A DNA stretch of 34,765 nt from Deltaproteobacteria bacterium (GTDB taxonomy: Bacteria; Myxococcota_A; Polyangia; HGW-17; JAJRWW01): contig JAOZUO010000043.1 in the NCBI GenBank assembly GCA_029938605.1, positions 7,568 to 42,332 on the forward strand. The letters run 5' to 3'. This document shows, one piece after another, positions 26,695-34,765 of the stretch (the stretch's first letter is position 1; each line of letters opens with the position of its first letter). Made by a program: the position numbers and the translations under genes. The notes under the pieces are model-generated. The model was not told the DNA's origin. It worked only from the letters and a program-made list of their open reading frames with translations, and made no database searches.

Positions 26695-26957
26695 GCGCAT
26701 CCCCAAGCATCGTACCGAAGACCGGGAACGAGACTTCTGGGCCGACCACGACTCAACCGACTTCATCGAGTGGGATCGGGCCAAGAGTGCGGTGTTGCCC
26801 GAAGCTCAAACCATCGACGAAGACCATCTCCATCCGCCTCCCCGAGTCCTTGCTCCACGCGCTCAAGACCCTCGCCAACAAGCGAGATGTCCCCTACCAG
26901 TCGCTCCTGAAGATCTTCCTGGCTGAGCGGGTCGCCGCCGAGCGTAAGCAGGGTTGA
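26672..26957 (+). pseudogene. CopG/BrnA-type antitoxin, interrupted by a one-base frameshift
   Basis: The start at 26672 (MARQKKPERIPKHRTEDRER, then DFWADHDSTDFIEWDRAKS) matches the N-terminus of CopG-type antitoxins that pair with BrnT toxins. After VLP the original frame loses similarity. Removing one C from CCC at 26798-26800 restores a perfect continuation: KLKPSTKTISIRLPESLL, then KTLANKRDVPYQSLLKIFLA, ending at TGA 26955-26957. The rebuilt protein is about 94 residues, a normal length, with the ribbon-helix-helix region intact. The cause could be a real mutation, giving a dead antitoxin, or a sequencing error. AAGGAAGG about 10 bases before the ATG is a good ribosome site. Confidence 0.8.
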
Positions 26958-27018
26958 GGCCGAACCCTATGAGATGGGGATGGGAGAAGACGGTGTGGGG
27001 AAGAAGAAGGCGTGGGGT

Positions 27019-29940
27019 TTAGTTGGTCAGGCGTTCGATCTGGGACTGTAGCAGGGCGATGGACTGGTGGGTCTCTTCGAGCCAGGTGCGCTCTTTGGCC
27101 ACGACCTCGGCCGGGGCCCTGGAGACGAACTTTTCGTTGGAGAGCTTGCGCGTAAGCCCGGTGGCCTGCTTTTGGAGTTTTTGGATTTTCTTGTCGAGGC
27201 GGGCGCGCTCGGCTTCGAAGTCGATGAGACCCTCGAGGGGCACGAAGATTCGGATGGGCGTGGCCACGGCGGCGGCGCTCTTGGGGGGCGGGTTGGACAG
27301 GTCGCCCTCGGTGACCTCGGCGACCTTGGCCAGCCGGGCGATGCCGGGCCACAGCGGGCGGAGGGGGACCAGGTCGTCGGGGTTTTCGGCGCAGAGGATC
27401 ACCGACGGGAGCTGCTGGCCCGGGGCCACGCCGGGGGTCTCGGCGCGGATGGAGTTGATGGCCGAGGTGACCTCCTGGACCAGGCGGGTGGTGGCCTCGA
27501 GGTCGGCGTCCACCACGAAGTCTTCGGCGTGGGGCCAGGCGGCGGTGATGAGGGCCTCGCTCAGCTCGGCTTCGGCGCCGGCGGCCAGGAGGGCCGGGCG
27601 GAGCTCCTGCCACAGGGCCTCGGTGACGAAGGGCATCAGCGGGTGCAGCATGCGCAGGATGGCGTCGGCGGCGCGCAGCATGGTGTGCTGGGCGTGGATC
27701 TTGGATTCATCGTCGTCGTTCCAGAGTCGCGGCTTGACCACCTCGAGGTACCGCGAGCAGTAGTCGTCCCAGAACAGGTGGTAGAGGCGGTCGCAGGTCT
27801 CGCCCAGGAAGTAGACCTCGTTGTTGGCGGTGACGTCTGCCACGGCGCCGCCCACGCGGCTCAGGATCCAGCGGTCCTCGGGGCTCGTGGATTCCATTTC
27901 CGGCCGCGGACCGATCCCTTCCATGTTGGGCAGGATCACCCCGTGGAAGGCCTGCCAGAGCTTGTTGGCCAGCCGCCGCCCCTCCTCGAAGATGGGCACC
28001 TCCACGTCGAAGCTCTGGATGCCGTTCTCGTCGTCGCGAGGGGTGCGGTTCACGCTGAGCTTGAGCGACTGGTTCAGCCCCGTGGTCAGAGATAGGATGC
28101 CGTAGCGCAACGAGTCGGCGCCGTAGACCTTGTAGTGCTCCATGCGGTGCATGGGGATCCCCTTGGCCGGGGAGAACTTGCCCTGGATCTCGTCTGTACC
28201 GCCCTCGATGACCTTCACCGGGTCGAAGCCGTTGCCCCGGCTCTTGGACATGATGTTGCCCGTCTCGTCCAGGATGGTGCCGTGGATGTACACGTGGTGA
28301 AAGGGCGTCTCGCCGTCCATGAACTTCATGCCCATCATGATCATGCGCGCCACCCACAGGGCCAGGATGTCCCGGGCGGTGATGAGCACGTTGGTGGGAT
28401 AGAAGTACTCCAGCTCCTCGGTCTTGTCCGGCCAGCCCAGGGTGGACATGGGCCAGAGCTGTGACGAGAACCAGGTGTCGAGCACGTCCGGATCCTGCAC
28501 CAGGTGCGTCGAGCCGCACTGGGGGCACTTGCCGGGCTTGTCGTCGGGCTCGAAGGAGTCTGGCACGATGGGCGTAGCTCCGGACGGGATGGGCAGCGGC
28601 TCGCCGTTCTGCCCGATCTCGATCTCCGGGTGGCACTCGGTGCAGTACCAGATGGGGATGCGGTGGCCCCACCAGATCTGTCGCGAGATGCACCAGTCCG
28701 GCGTGGAGTCCAACCAGCGCAGGTAGTCGTCGCCCCGCCGCTCGGGGAAAAAACGCACCTGGCCGTCGTCCGAGAAGCACTTGCGGGCCAGGTCCACCAG
28801 CGAATCCATCTTCACGAACCACTGGTCCGACAGGTAGGGCTCCACCACGGTATTGGACCGGTAGCAGTGGGCCACGCTGTGGGTCAAGGGCTCGATCTTG
28901 CCCAGGCGCCCGGCCGCTTTGAGGTCCGCCACCACCTGGTCTCTGCCCTCGGCGGTGGCGCTGAGCCCTTCGTACTTTCCGGCGTTGGCGTTCAGGGTGC
29001 CGTCGGGGTTCAGGATGTTGATCTGGGGCAGGTCGTGGCGCTTGCCGCACTCGTAGTCGTTGAAGTCATGGGCCGGGGTGACCTTCACCGCGCCGGTGCC
29101 CTTCTCGGGGTCGGGCAGGATCTCGTCGGCGATGATGGGGATCTCCCGATCCATCAGGGGCAGCAGGACCATTTTTCCCACCAGGTCCTGGTAGCGCTTG
29201 TCCGAAGGATGCACCGCCACGGCGGAATCACCGAGCATGGTCTCGGGTCGGGTGGTGGACACGGTGATGACCCGGTCGGGCTCGCCCACCACGGGGTAGT
29301 GCAGGTCCCAAAAGAACGTGTCCACGTCGTGGTGCTCGAGCTCGTCGTTGGACAGGGCGGTCTGGACGCCCACCGACCAGTTGATGAGGCGCTTGCCGCG
29401 ATAGATGAGCCCCTCGCGGAAGAAGTCCAGGAACACCGCGCGCACGGCCCGCGAGAGCTTGGTGCTCATGGTGAAGTTGGTGCGCTCCCAGTCGCAGGAG
29501 GCGCCCATGCGCCGCAGCTGCCCCAGGATGCGATCCATGTACTCGTCCTTCCAGGTCCAGATGCGCTTCAAGAGCTCATCCCGGCCCAGATCGTGACGGG
29601 TCTTGCCTTCCTCTTCGAAGATGCGCCGCTCCACCACGGACTGGGTGGCGATGCCCGCGTGATCACAGCCGGGCAGCCACAGGGCCTCGTACCCCTGCAT
29701 GCGACGGCAGCGGGTGATGGCGTCCTGGATGGAGTTGTTCAAAGCGTGGCCCAGGTGCAGCAGCCCGGTGACGTTGGGCAGCGGGATCATGATGGTGTGC
29801 GGCTTCTTGTCCGGGTTGGGCTCGGGGTGGAAGAAGTGGTTTTCATCCCACCACCGGTACCAGTCCTCCTCGATGAGGGAGGGATTGTACTGCTTGGTGT
29901 CCGCGGGCGCGGGGCGCTGGGTCAGGGTCGAGTCGGTCAT
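27019..29940 (-). CDS. valS: Valyl-tRNA synthetase
   Basis: ValRS charges tRNA-Val and edits mischarged threonine. The 973-residue protein is complete. It shows the class I HIGH signature as HLGH (62-65, after PNVTGLL), the ISRQIWWGHRIPIWYC block, WFSSQLWPMSTLGWP, the KMSKS loop as MSKSRGN near residue 563, and a C-terminal coiled-coil tRNA-binding arm (ERARLDKKIQKLQKQATGL..., SNEKFVSRAPAEVV). The ATG at 29940 has GGAAG 6 bases upstream and is preferred over an in-frame ATG at 29988. A 16-bp direct repeat in its leader (29976-29991 and 29993-30008) is odd but unexplained. Confidence 0.98.
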   Translation of the reverse strand: MTDSTLTQRPAPADTKQYNPSLIEEDWYRWWDENHFFHPEPNPDKKPHTIMIPLPNVTGLLHLGHALNNSIQDAITRCRRMQGYEALWLPGCDHAGIATQSVVERRIFEEEGKTRHDLGRDELLKRIWTWKDEYMDRILGQLRRMGASCDWERTNFTMSTKLSRAVRAVFLDFFREGLIYRGKRLINWSVGVQTALSNDELEHHDVDTFFWDLHYPVVGEPDRVITVSTTRPETMLGDSAVAVHPSDKRYQDLVGKMVLLPLMDREIPIIADEILPDPEKGTGAVKVTPAHDFNDYECGKRHDLPQINILNPDGTLNANAGKYEGLSATAEGRDQVVADLKAAGRLGKIEPLTHSVAHCYRSNTVVEPYLSDQWFVKMDSLVDLARKCFSDDGQVRFFPERRGDDYLRWLDSTPDWCISRQIWWGHRIPIWYCTECHPEIEIGQNGEPLPIPSGATPIVPDSFEPDDKPGKCPQCGSTHLVQDPDVLDTWFSSQLWPMSTLGWPDKTEELEYFYPTNVLITARDILALWVARMIMMGMKFMDGETPFHHVYIHGTILDETGNIMSKSRGNGFDPVKVIEGGTDEIQGKFSPAKGIPMHRMEHYKVYGADSLRYGILSLTTGLNQSLKLSVNRTPRDDENGIQSFDVEVPIFEEGRRLANKLWQAFHGVILPNMEGIGPRPEMESTSPEDRWILSRVGGAVADVTANNEVYFLGETCDRLYHLFWDDYCSRYLEVVKPRLWNDDDESKIHAQHTMLRAADAILRMLHPLMPFVTEALWQELRPALLAAGAEAELSEALITAAWPHAEDFVVDADLEATTRLVQEVTSAINSIRAETPGVAPGQQLPSVILCAENPDDLVPLRPLWPGIARLAKVAEVTEGDLSNPPPKSAAAVATPIRIFVPLEGLIDFEAERARLDKKIQKLQKQATGLTRKLSNEKFVSRAPAEVVAKERTWLEETHQSIALLQSQIERLTN

Positions 29941-29975
29941 GGTGTCTTCCACGGTCTGAGGTTCGCGGGGCATAG

Positions 29976-30008
29976 GGCCCAAGGCCACAGCTGGCCCAAG
30001 GCCACAGC
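29976..30008. repeat. 16-bp direct repeat (period 17) in the valS leader region
   Basis: GGCCCAAGGCCACAGC occurs at 29976-29991 and again at 29993-30008. It lies between valS and the divergent unknown gene and could be a simple tandem duplication or a paired regulator site. Confidence 0.75.
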
Positions 30009-30134
30009 GAAGCTATGTAACCCTGTCCCCGCCTCGATGCAACAGTGGAGCACTTTTTCACGCAACCGCTTTGGGCCCATGGCCGATAACCCCATTGAGA
30101 GTCCCAACAGTCCGAACGTGAAAGGACGTACGTC

Positions 30135-30731
30135 ATGACCGATTCCATGGAGCGTCGTTGGATTCGGCGCACGGCTCACCCTGCCCTGTGGGAGGTGTAT
30201 GCCCGACTTTGCGAGGAGCCTTGCGTCCGGGATCGGTTGATCTGGCCGCACCACGGTTTGGTGGTCAGGCACCTGGCCCGTGGTGGCGGCGCGGTGCGTG
30301 GGGCCAGGGAGATCCGGACCCTGTCAGCCCATCACCTCTTCGGGTCGGCCAGCGAAGTGGGGCGGTACAACGCCCTGGCCCGTCCCCGCCGCGCCCTGCG
30401 GCTGCTCGAGGAAAACACGCTCCCGGACGCAGCGACGCGGGCGCGACAGGCACCAGGGTTCAGGGAGAAGCACTTGAGGCTCACCAGGCCCGGGGTGGGC
30501 GAGATCCTGAACCGGTGGGTCCTGGCCCGGGCGGTCCGTCTGTCGAAGGTGTATTTCGAATGTAGGCCCGGGTTTCGGCCTCCGAGGCTCTGGGGAGATC
30601 GCTTCGTGAACGTCTTTGGGCGGGACTGGTATCAGGAGTGCCTCAGCATGATGAGCAGGTCGGCTGTGCACGCCGCTTGCCGGGGCGATCTGATCTCGCT
30701 GGAGGCGTACGCTGAAAAAGCGGCGGTCTGA
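30135..30731 (+). CDS. Unknown protein, 198 residues
   Basis: A 198-residue, basic, Arg- and Leu-rich protein with no signal peptide or membrane segment and no family I recognise. Regions such as VYARLCEEPCVRDRLIWPHH and DRFVNVFGRDWYQECLSMMS look like real folded protein rather than shadow translation. AAGGA is about 9 bases before the ATG at 30135. It is divergent from valS and ends 37 bases before rlmKL on the same strand, so it may share a transcript with it. Function unknown; it could be lineage-specific. Confidence 0.5.
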   Translation: MTDSMERRWIRRTAHPALWEVYARLCEEPCVRDRLIWPHHGLVVRHLARGGGAVRGAREIRTLSAHHLFGSASEVGRYNALARPRRALRLLEENTLPDAATRARQAPGFREKHLRLTRPGVGEILNRWVLARAVRLSKVYFECRPGFRPPRLWGDRFVNVFGRDWYQECLSMMSRSAVHAACRGDLISLEAYAEKAAV

Positions 30732-30768
30732 CGTGGCGGTCTGGCGTCGGTGCGCGTAGACTGGGCCG

Positions 30769-33048
30769 ATGTCTGTGCAGCACGAGATCTATGCCACGGT
30801 GCCCCTGGGAATGGCGGGGCTGCTTCGAGACGAGCTGGCGGAGTTTGGCGCGGAGGCTTTGCGCCCCACCCGGGCGGGCGTGTCTTTTCGCGGGGACCTG
30901 GAGGTGGCCTATCGGGCGTGCCTGTGGTCCCGCCTGGCGAGCCGGGTGCTCCTGAAGGTCGGCAAGTTTCCGGCGCCGGACGCCGACGCGCTCTACGCCG
31001 GCGTGCGGCAGATCCCCTGGCAGGACCACATGGGCCCGGACGACACTCTGGCGGTGCACGCCACGGGTCGGAACGCAGCCCTGCGACACACGGGCTTTGC
31101 CGCCCGTCGGGTCAAGGACGGCGTCGTGGATCAGTTCCGGGATAAGGTTGGTCGACGGCCCTCGGTGGACCTGCGGGCGCCGGATCTGGCCATCCACCTG
31201 CACCTGCAGGGAACCTGGGCCGAGCTGAGCCTGGACCTTGCGGGCTCGGCCTTGAGTCGTCGAGGCTACCGGGTGCAAGGGGTGACGGCGCCCCTGAAGG
31301 AGAACCTCGCGGCCGCGGTGTTGCTGCTGCTGGACTGGCCGGCGGTGGTGGACGCGGGGGGGGATTTCGTAGATCCCATGTGCGGGGGTGCCACCCTGCC
31401 CATCGAGGCGGCCTGGATGTCGGCGGATCGGGCGCCGGGGCTGGATCGTAAGCGGTTTGGTTTCCACGGCTGGCGGGGGCACGACAACTCCGTCTGGCTG
31501 CGGCTGTTGACCGAGGCCGAGCAGCGGTTCGAGGCCGGGCTTCATCGCAAGCCGACCATCGTAGGCTACGACGCGGATCGGTCCTCGGTGAGTGCGGCCC
31601 AGCAGGCCGTGGTCGCGGCGGGCATGTCCGGTCGGGTACACGTGGAGCGGCGAGAGCTTTCGGACGCTGAGCCTCCGGCGCGCTCCGATGGGGGCCTGGT
31701 GGCGGTGAACCCGCCCTACGGTGAGCGGCTGGGGGAGGTGGGGGAGCTGCGGCTGCTTTATCGGAGCCTGGGCGCGCTATTGGCGGAGCGGTTCTCGGGG
31801 TGGCGGGTGGGGGTGCTCACCGGTAGCGAGCAGCTCGCCGGGAGCCTGGGGCTGGAGCCGGCGGGGCGGGACACGCTCTATAACGGCGCGCTGGAGTGCG
31901 ACCTGCTCCGGATCGAGCTCGGGGCGGGCTCGGCCCCGGCCGGAGATGCCACCAGAGATGCCACCGGAGATGCCACCGGGGATGGCGTCGGCGAAGACGC
32001 TGGGGATGAGGCTCCCAAAGAATCCAACGCAGCGCCCAACGCAGCGCCCAACGCAGCGCCCAACGCAGCGCTCAACGCAGCGCCCATGGTCACACGGGAC
32101 GCCCCGGGACCCGGTTCCGACGCCTTCGCAGGCCGGCTTCGCAAGCGAGCCCGTCACCTGGCTAAGTGGGCCCGGCGCAATGACGTGAGCTGCTACCGGC
32201 TCTACGATGCGGATTTGTTGGACTACGCCGCTGCCATCGATCGCTACGAGGACTTTGTGCACGTGCAGGAGTACGCGCCGCCCAAGACCGTGGATCCGGC
32301 CCGGTCGGCCCAGCGGCTGGCCGACATCCTGGCCCTTACGCCCGAGGTGCTCGACCTCCCGGCCGCCAATGTTTTTCTCAAGGTGCGGTCCCGCCAGCGG
32401 GGCCGGGCCCAGTATGTGAAGCTGGGCGCCGGCGGTGACTTTCATCCCGTGCGGGAGGGGGGCCACCGCTTCTTGGTGAACTTTACCGACTACCTGGACA
32501 CGGGGCTCTTTTTAGACCACCGGCTGGTGCGGCGTCTGGTGGGGGAGCTGGCCCGTGGGCGTCGGGTGCTCAACCTCTTCGGCTACACGGGCACCGCCGC
32601 GGTGTACGCGGCCAAGGGGGGCGCCACCAATACCACCACGGTGGATCTGTCCAACACGTACCTGGGCTGGGCCCGCCGGAACTTGTCGCTCAACGGGCTC
32701 GACGAGCACAGAAACGAGCTGGTTCGGGCCGATGTCATCGCCTGGCTGGGCGAGCAGCAGCAGCAACGCTGGGACCTGATCTTTTTGGACCCGCCCACCT
32801 TCTCCAACTCCAAAAAGCTAGACCGCACCTTCGACGTGCAGCGGGATCATGTGGAGCTCATCGAGCTGGCCATACGGCGGCTCACCCCCGACGGAATGCT
32901 GGTCTTCTCAAACAACTTCCGGAAGTTCGAGCTGGATCGGGAGGCGCTGGGAGGTCTGCACGTGGAGGATCGCACCCGGCAGACCATCGACGAGGACTTC
33001 CGCCGCAGCCAGCGCATCCACCACTGCTACCTGATCAACCGGTCGTAA
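30769..33048 (+). CDS. rlmL: Bifunctional 23S rRNA methyltransferase RlmKL
   Basis: This fusion enzyme methylates G2445 (N2, RlmL half) and G2069 (N7, RlmK half) of 23S rRNA. The 759-residue protein has an N-terminal THUMP region (to about 165), the RlmL methyltransferase (about 165-385, with DPMCGGATLPIEAA and NPPYGERLG at about 313), a linker, and the RlmK domain (about 440-759, with FGYTGTAAVYAAKGGA and DPPTFSNSK at about 674). It is longer than the 702 residues of E. coli because of a low-complexity linker made of 12-bp tandem repeats (GDAT and NAAP units). The stop is followed by the 19-bp repeat that joins it to the convergent cyclophilin gene. Confidence 0.95.
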   Translation: MSVQHEIYATVPLGMAGLLRDELAEFGAEALRPTRAGVSFRGDLEVAYRACLWSRLASRVLLKVGKFPAPDADALYAGVRQIPWQDHMGPDDTLAVHATGRNAALRHTGFAARRVKDGVVDQFRDKVGRRPSVDLRAPDLAIHLHLQGTWAELSLDLAGSALSRRGYRVQGVTAPLKENLAAAVLLLLDWPAVVDAGGDFVDPMCGGATLPIEAAWMSADRAPGLDRKRFGFHGWRGHDNSVWLRLLTEAEQRFEAGLHRKPTIVGYDADRSSVSAAQQAVVAAGMSGRVHVERRELSDAEPPARSDGGLVAVNPPYGERLGEVGELRLLYRSLGALLAERFSGWRVGVLTGSEQLAGSLGLEPAGRDTLYNGALECDLLRIELGAGSAPAGDATRDATGDATGDGVGEDAGDEAPKESNAAPNAAPNAAPNAALNAAPMVTRDAPGPGSDAFAGRLRKRARHLAKWARRNDVSCYRLYDADLLDYAAAIDRYEDFVHVQEYAPPKTVDPARSAQRLADILALTPEVLDLPAANVFLKVRSRQRGRAQYVKLGAGGDFHPVREGGHRFLVNFTDYLDTGLFLDHRLVRRLVGELARGRRVLNLFGYTGTAAVYAAKGGATNTTTVDLSNTYLGWARRNLSLNGLDEHRNELVRADVIAWLGEQQQQRWDLIFLDPPTFSNSKKLDRTFDVQRDHVELIELAIRRLTPDGMLVFSNNFRKFELDREALGGLHVEDRTRQTIDEDFRRSQRIHHCYLINRS
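31944..32090 (+). repeat. Two sets of 12-bp tandem repeats in the rlmKL linker
   Basis: At about 31944-31985 units like GGAGATGCCACC encode GDAT three to four times. At about 32029-32090 units of AACGCAGCGCCC encode NAAP five times, with one variant (NAAL). Both sets lie in the hinge between the two methyltransferase domains. Confidence 0.85.
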
Positions 33049-33051
33049 CCT

Positions 33052-33108
33052 GATCGGGCAGGGGCTACTTGATCGGGCGGGGGCTACTTGATCGGGCGGG
33101 GGCTACTT
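33052..33108. repeat. Three tandem copies of a 19-bp unit at a convergent gene junction
   Basis: The unit GATCGGGCGGGGGCTACTT starts at 33052 (one change), 33071 and 33090. It lies right after the rlmKL stop and overlaps the stop of the convergent cyclophilin gene (TAG, 33105-33103). TGA occurs on the plus strand at 33051, 33070, 33089 and 33108, and TAG on the minus strand at 33105, 33086 and 33067, each set covering all three frames. Confidence 0.92.
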
Positions 33109-33720
33109 GACCACGTAGACGCGCTGGATCACGACTGCGCGCAGGGGAACGTTGGGGCGACCGCGTACGCGGCCGGTGGAGACGTTGCGGATCTTTTCCA
33201 CAACCGCCTTTCCGGAGATCACCTTGGCGAAGACGCAGTAGCCCCATAGTTTTCCCCGGGGGGCTTTTTGGTCCAGGAAGGTGTTGTCCTTGGTGTTGAT
33301 GAAGAACTGCGCCGTGGCCGAGTGCGGGTCCCCCGTGCGCGCCATGGCCACGGTGTATCGTTTGTTGGACAGACCGTTTCCGGCCTCGTTGGCGATGGCG
33401 GCGCGGGTGGTTTTGCGGACCATGTTCTTGGTCATGCCGCCGCCCTGGATCATGAAGTTGGAGATCACCCGGTGGAAGATCGTGCCCTTGTAGAACCCGC
33501 TTTTGACGTAGCGGAGGAAGTTTGCTGTGGTTTTGGGGGCCTTGGCACGGAAGAGCTGGATCTGGATGGTTCCGTGGTTGGTCACGATGGCCACCACCGA
33601 GCCCTTGCCGGCTTTGCCGACCTTGCCACTCTTGCTACCCTTGCCGCCGGCCTGGGTATCGGACGCTCCCAAGAGCAGCGCCAGGGTGGCGCCGAGGATC
33701 GCGAGCTTGCGAGAGGTCAT
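33103..33720 (-). CDS. Cyclophilin-type peptidyl-prolyl cis-trans isomerase, periplasmic
   Basis: A 205-residue cyclophilin that speeds proline isomerisation during folding of exported proteins. A signal peptide (MTSRKLAILGATLALLLGAS, cleavage near TQAGG) leads to a Gly/Lys/Ser-rich linker (about 25-40) and the cyclophilin domain. Key sites are FHRVISNFMIQGG (catalytic Arg), SATAQFFINTKDN and the W/F region near GKLWGYCVF. AGGAG is 7 bases before the ATG at 33720. It lies 59 bases downstream of the DUF4846 gene on the same strand and is probably co-transcribed. Confidence 0.93.
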   Translation of the reverse strand: MTSRKLAILGATLALLLGASDTQAGGKGSKSGKVGKAGKGSVVAIVTNHGTIQIQLFRAKAPKTTANFLRYVKSGFYKGTIFHRVISNFMIQGGGMTKNMVRKTTRAAIANEAGNGLSNKRYTVAMARTGDPHSATAQFFINTKDNTFLDQKAPRGKLWGYCVFAKVISGKAVVEKIRNVSTGRVRGRPNVPLRAVVIQRVYVVK

Positions 33721-33779
33721 GTGTTTCTCCTGTGTTTTTCTTCGTCAAAGGGACCCCGGAAAGGGTACCCGGGTCTTGA

Positions 33780-34765
33780 TCAGTATTTGAAGCGCCGGAG
33801 CTGGTTCCACTCGAAGGGCACGGACCACTGGGGAGTTTGTACCGGGCTCGAAGCTGAGGCCTTGTACCACGCGCCGCCGCCGGATGCCTTGAGGACGTGA
33901 AAGTCCTGGGCCGGGGTGTAGCCCTCGCCGATGAGGACCCGGACCTGGCCGGTGCTGTTTTTGGCTACGTCCAGGATCGTCACCGCATGGCCCAGGCTGC
34001 CGGGGCTCGGAGGCGGTTGCACGAAGAAGCTCCCGGCCGCCAGATCGGCGAACCTCACCCTGGGCTCCCGGGTGTTGTGCATCGTGCCGGTCATCATGAA
34101 CATGAAGGTCAGATAACGACGGAAGTGTTTGCGACCGTAGCCCGCGCGGTAGCCGGGCTTGTACACGATGCGTCTCCCCTGGCGTTTTGGCCGGATGCCC
34201 CGGGCGTACTGGGCCCAGCCGAAGTACCTGCCCCCGGCGTAGCGGAACCGGGCGCGCCCCGCCTTCTTCTTCCACCACCAGTACTCTCCCCGTAGCCGCA
34301 TGAGCGTGTCCATGCACTGCTGCAGGTCCCGCTTGCCCACGTCCAGGTCTATCACCGCCGCCGCCGCCGCCGTGGCGCCCATGAGCAGTCGCCCGGCATA
34401 GTCCCGTACGGTGGTCCCCTTGGCTCGCATGGGCAGGTGGCGGAGCCAGTCGGCATAGGAGCCGGCCGTTACCTTCACGCGAGCAAAGCCCACCGGCGCC
34501 GGAAACCGCGCCGCCAGGGACTCATACCCGGCCCGTCGTCGCCTCCAGGGATAGCGTTTGGCGGCCTTGACCATCGTTGGAGGAGGCGTTGCAGTGGGCG
34601 TTGTCGCGGGCGTTGCCGTGGGCGCTGTCGTGGGCGTTGCCGTGGGCGTTGTCGTGGGCGTTGCAGTGGGCGTTGTCGTGGGCGTTGCCGTCCGCCTCCG
34701 AGATCTCGCCGGCGTTGCAGTGGGCGTTGTCGTGGGCGTTGCCGTCCGCCTCCGAGATCTCGCCG
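33780..34765 (-). CDS. DUF4846 protein, 5' end outside the window
   Basis: The visible part is about 327 residues. From about 34574 the sequence matches the DUF4846 family: PVGFARVKVTAGSYADWLRH, AAAVIDLDVGKRDLQQCMDT, RLRGEYWW, LTFMFMMTGTMHN and SPGSLGHAVTILD. Function of the family is unknown. An ATG at 34574 is in frame, but starting there leaves no signal peptide and cuts just before the domain. The frame stays open to the window edge as a Thr/Pro/Ala tract (TATPTTTPTATP, with ARSRRR inserts), a typical linker after a signal peptide or lipobox. I therefore call it partial at the 5' end, with the start to the right of 34765. Confidence 0.75.
   Translation of the reverse strand, partial: ARSRRRTATPTTTPTATPARSRRRTATPTTTPTATPTTTPTATPTTAPTATPATTPTATPPPTMVKAAKRYPWRRRRAGYESLAARFPAPVGFARVKVTAGSYADWLRHLPMRAKGTTVRDYAGRLLMGATAAAAAVIDLDVGKRDLQQCMDTLMRLRGEYWWWKKKAGRARFRYAGGRYFGWAQYARGIRPKRQGRRIVYKPGYRAGYGRKHFRRYLTFMFMMTGTMHNTREPRVRFADLAAGSFFVQPPPSPGSLGHAVTILDVAKNSTGQVRVLIGEGYTPAQDFHVLKASGGGAWYKASASSPVQTPQWSVPFEWNQLRRFKY
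34575..34765 (-). repeat. 12-bp and 54-bp tandem repeats in the DUF4846 gene linker
   Basis: On the minus strand ACGCCCACNRCA units (12 bp) encode TPTT/TPTA. A 54-bp higher-order unit, seen twice with period 54 (34687 and 34741 as reference points), adds ARSRRR to the Thr/Pro tract. The array runs off the window. Confidence 0.85.

Noticed and set aside
28504..30138. A 544-codon plus-strand open frame antisense to valS
   Set aside because: It mirrors valS in a GC-rich genome, where the antisense frame stays open; its translation is rich in Val/Gly/His/Gln with no domain.

Overview
The window looks like chromosomal DNA from a high-GC, Gram-negative, delta-proteobacteria-type organism (Myxococcota or Bradymonadales-like). 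The evidence is content: a FrzS-like pseudo-receiver/coiled-coil protein, a protein ending in the domain known from Myxococcus MXAN_5187, a DUF4846 protein, and two secreted or lipid-anchored proteins built from the cysteine-rich and Asp-rich repeats common in that group. Outer-membrane and periplasmic features (a porin ending in Phe, lipoproteins, a periplasmic cyclophilin) fit a diderm cell. No rRNA, tRNA, phage or CRISPR array was seen, and taxonomy is inferred from families only.

Layout. 1-5.7 kb: porin and a small single-pass membrane protein (+); a lipoprotein with ExbD-like domains (-); the MXAN_5187-type protein (+); hflX (-). 5.7-9.5 kb (-): FrzS-like protein, then an anti-sigma factor downstream of its ECF sigma factor. 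9.5-14.3 kb (-): secA and a 14-module cysteine-rich lipoprotein, separated by a strong intrinsic terminator. 14.7-20.2 kb (-): SDR protein and acyltransferase as a pair, a three-gene LiaF-like/unknown/SPFH-zinc-ribbon operon, and a diacylglycerol-kinase-like enzyme. Two related fold-back elements of about 160 bp sit at the 3' ends of the SDR and SPFH genes. 20.6-24.8 kb (+): lipoprotein, tsaC, a TrmN6-like methyltransferase, murJ. 24.9-27 kb: a repeat-built lipoprotein (-), a 0.6-kb repeat-rich gap, and a frameshifted CopG/BrnA-type antitoxin. 27-34.8 kb: valS (-), an unknown gene (+), rlmKL (+), cyclophilin (-), and a DUF4846 gene (-) that runs off the right edge.

Most genes are housekeeping: protein export (secA), translation (valS, tsaC, the two methyltransferases, hflX), envelope building (murJ, the acyltransferase, the lipid kinase) and envelope stress (ECF/anti-sigma, the SPFH operon). 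The unusual signals are in the spacing and repeats: the structured fold-back family; tandem repeats that place stop codons in every frame at two convergent junctions; recurrent 12-bp in-frame repeats in several unrelated genes; a 126-bp-period hairpin repeat; and a broken toxin-antitoxin locus. I did not find a convincing, complete new multi-gene system. The best candidates for something undescribed are the fold-back family and the SPFH/LiaF-like operon.
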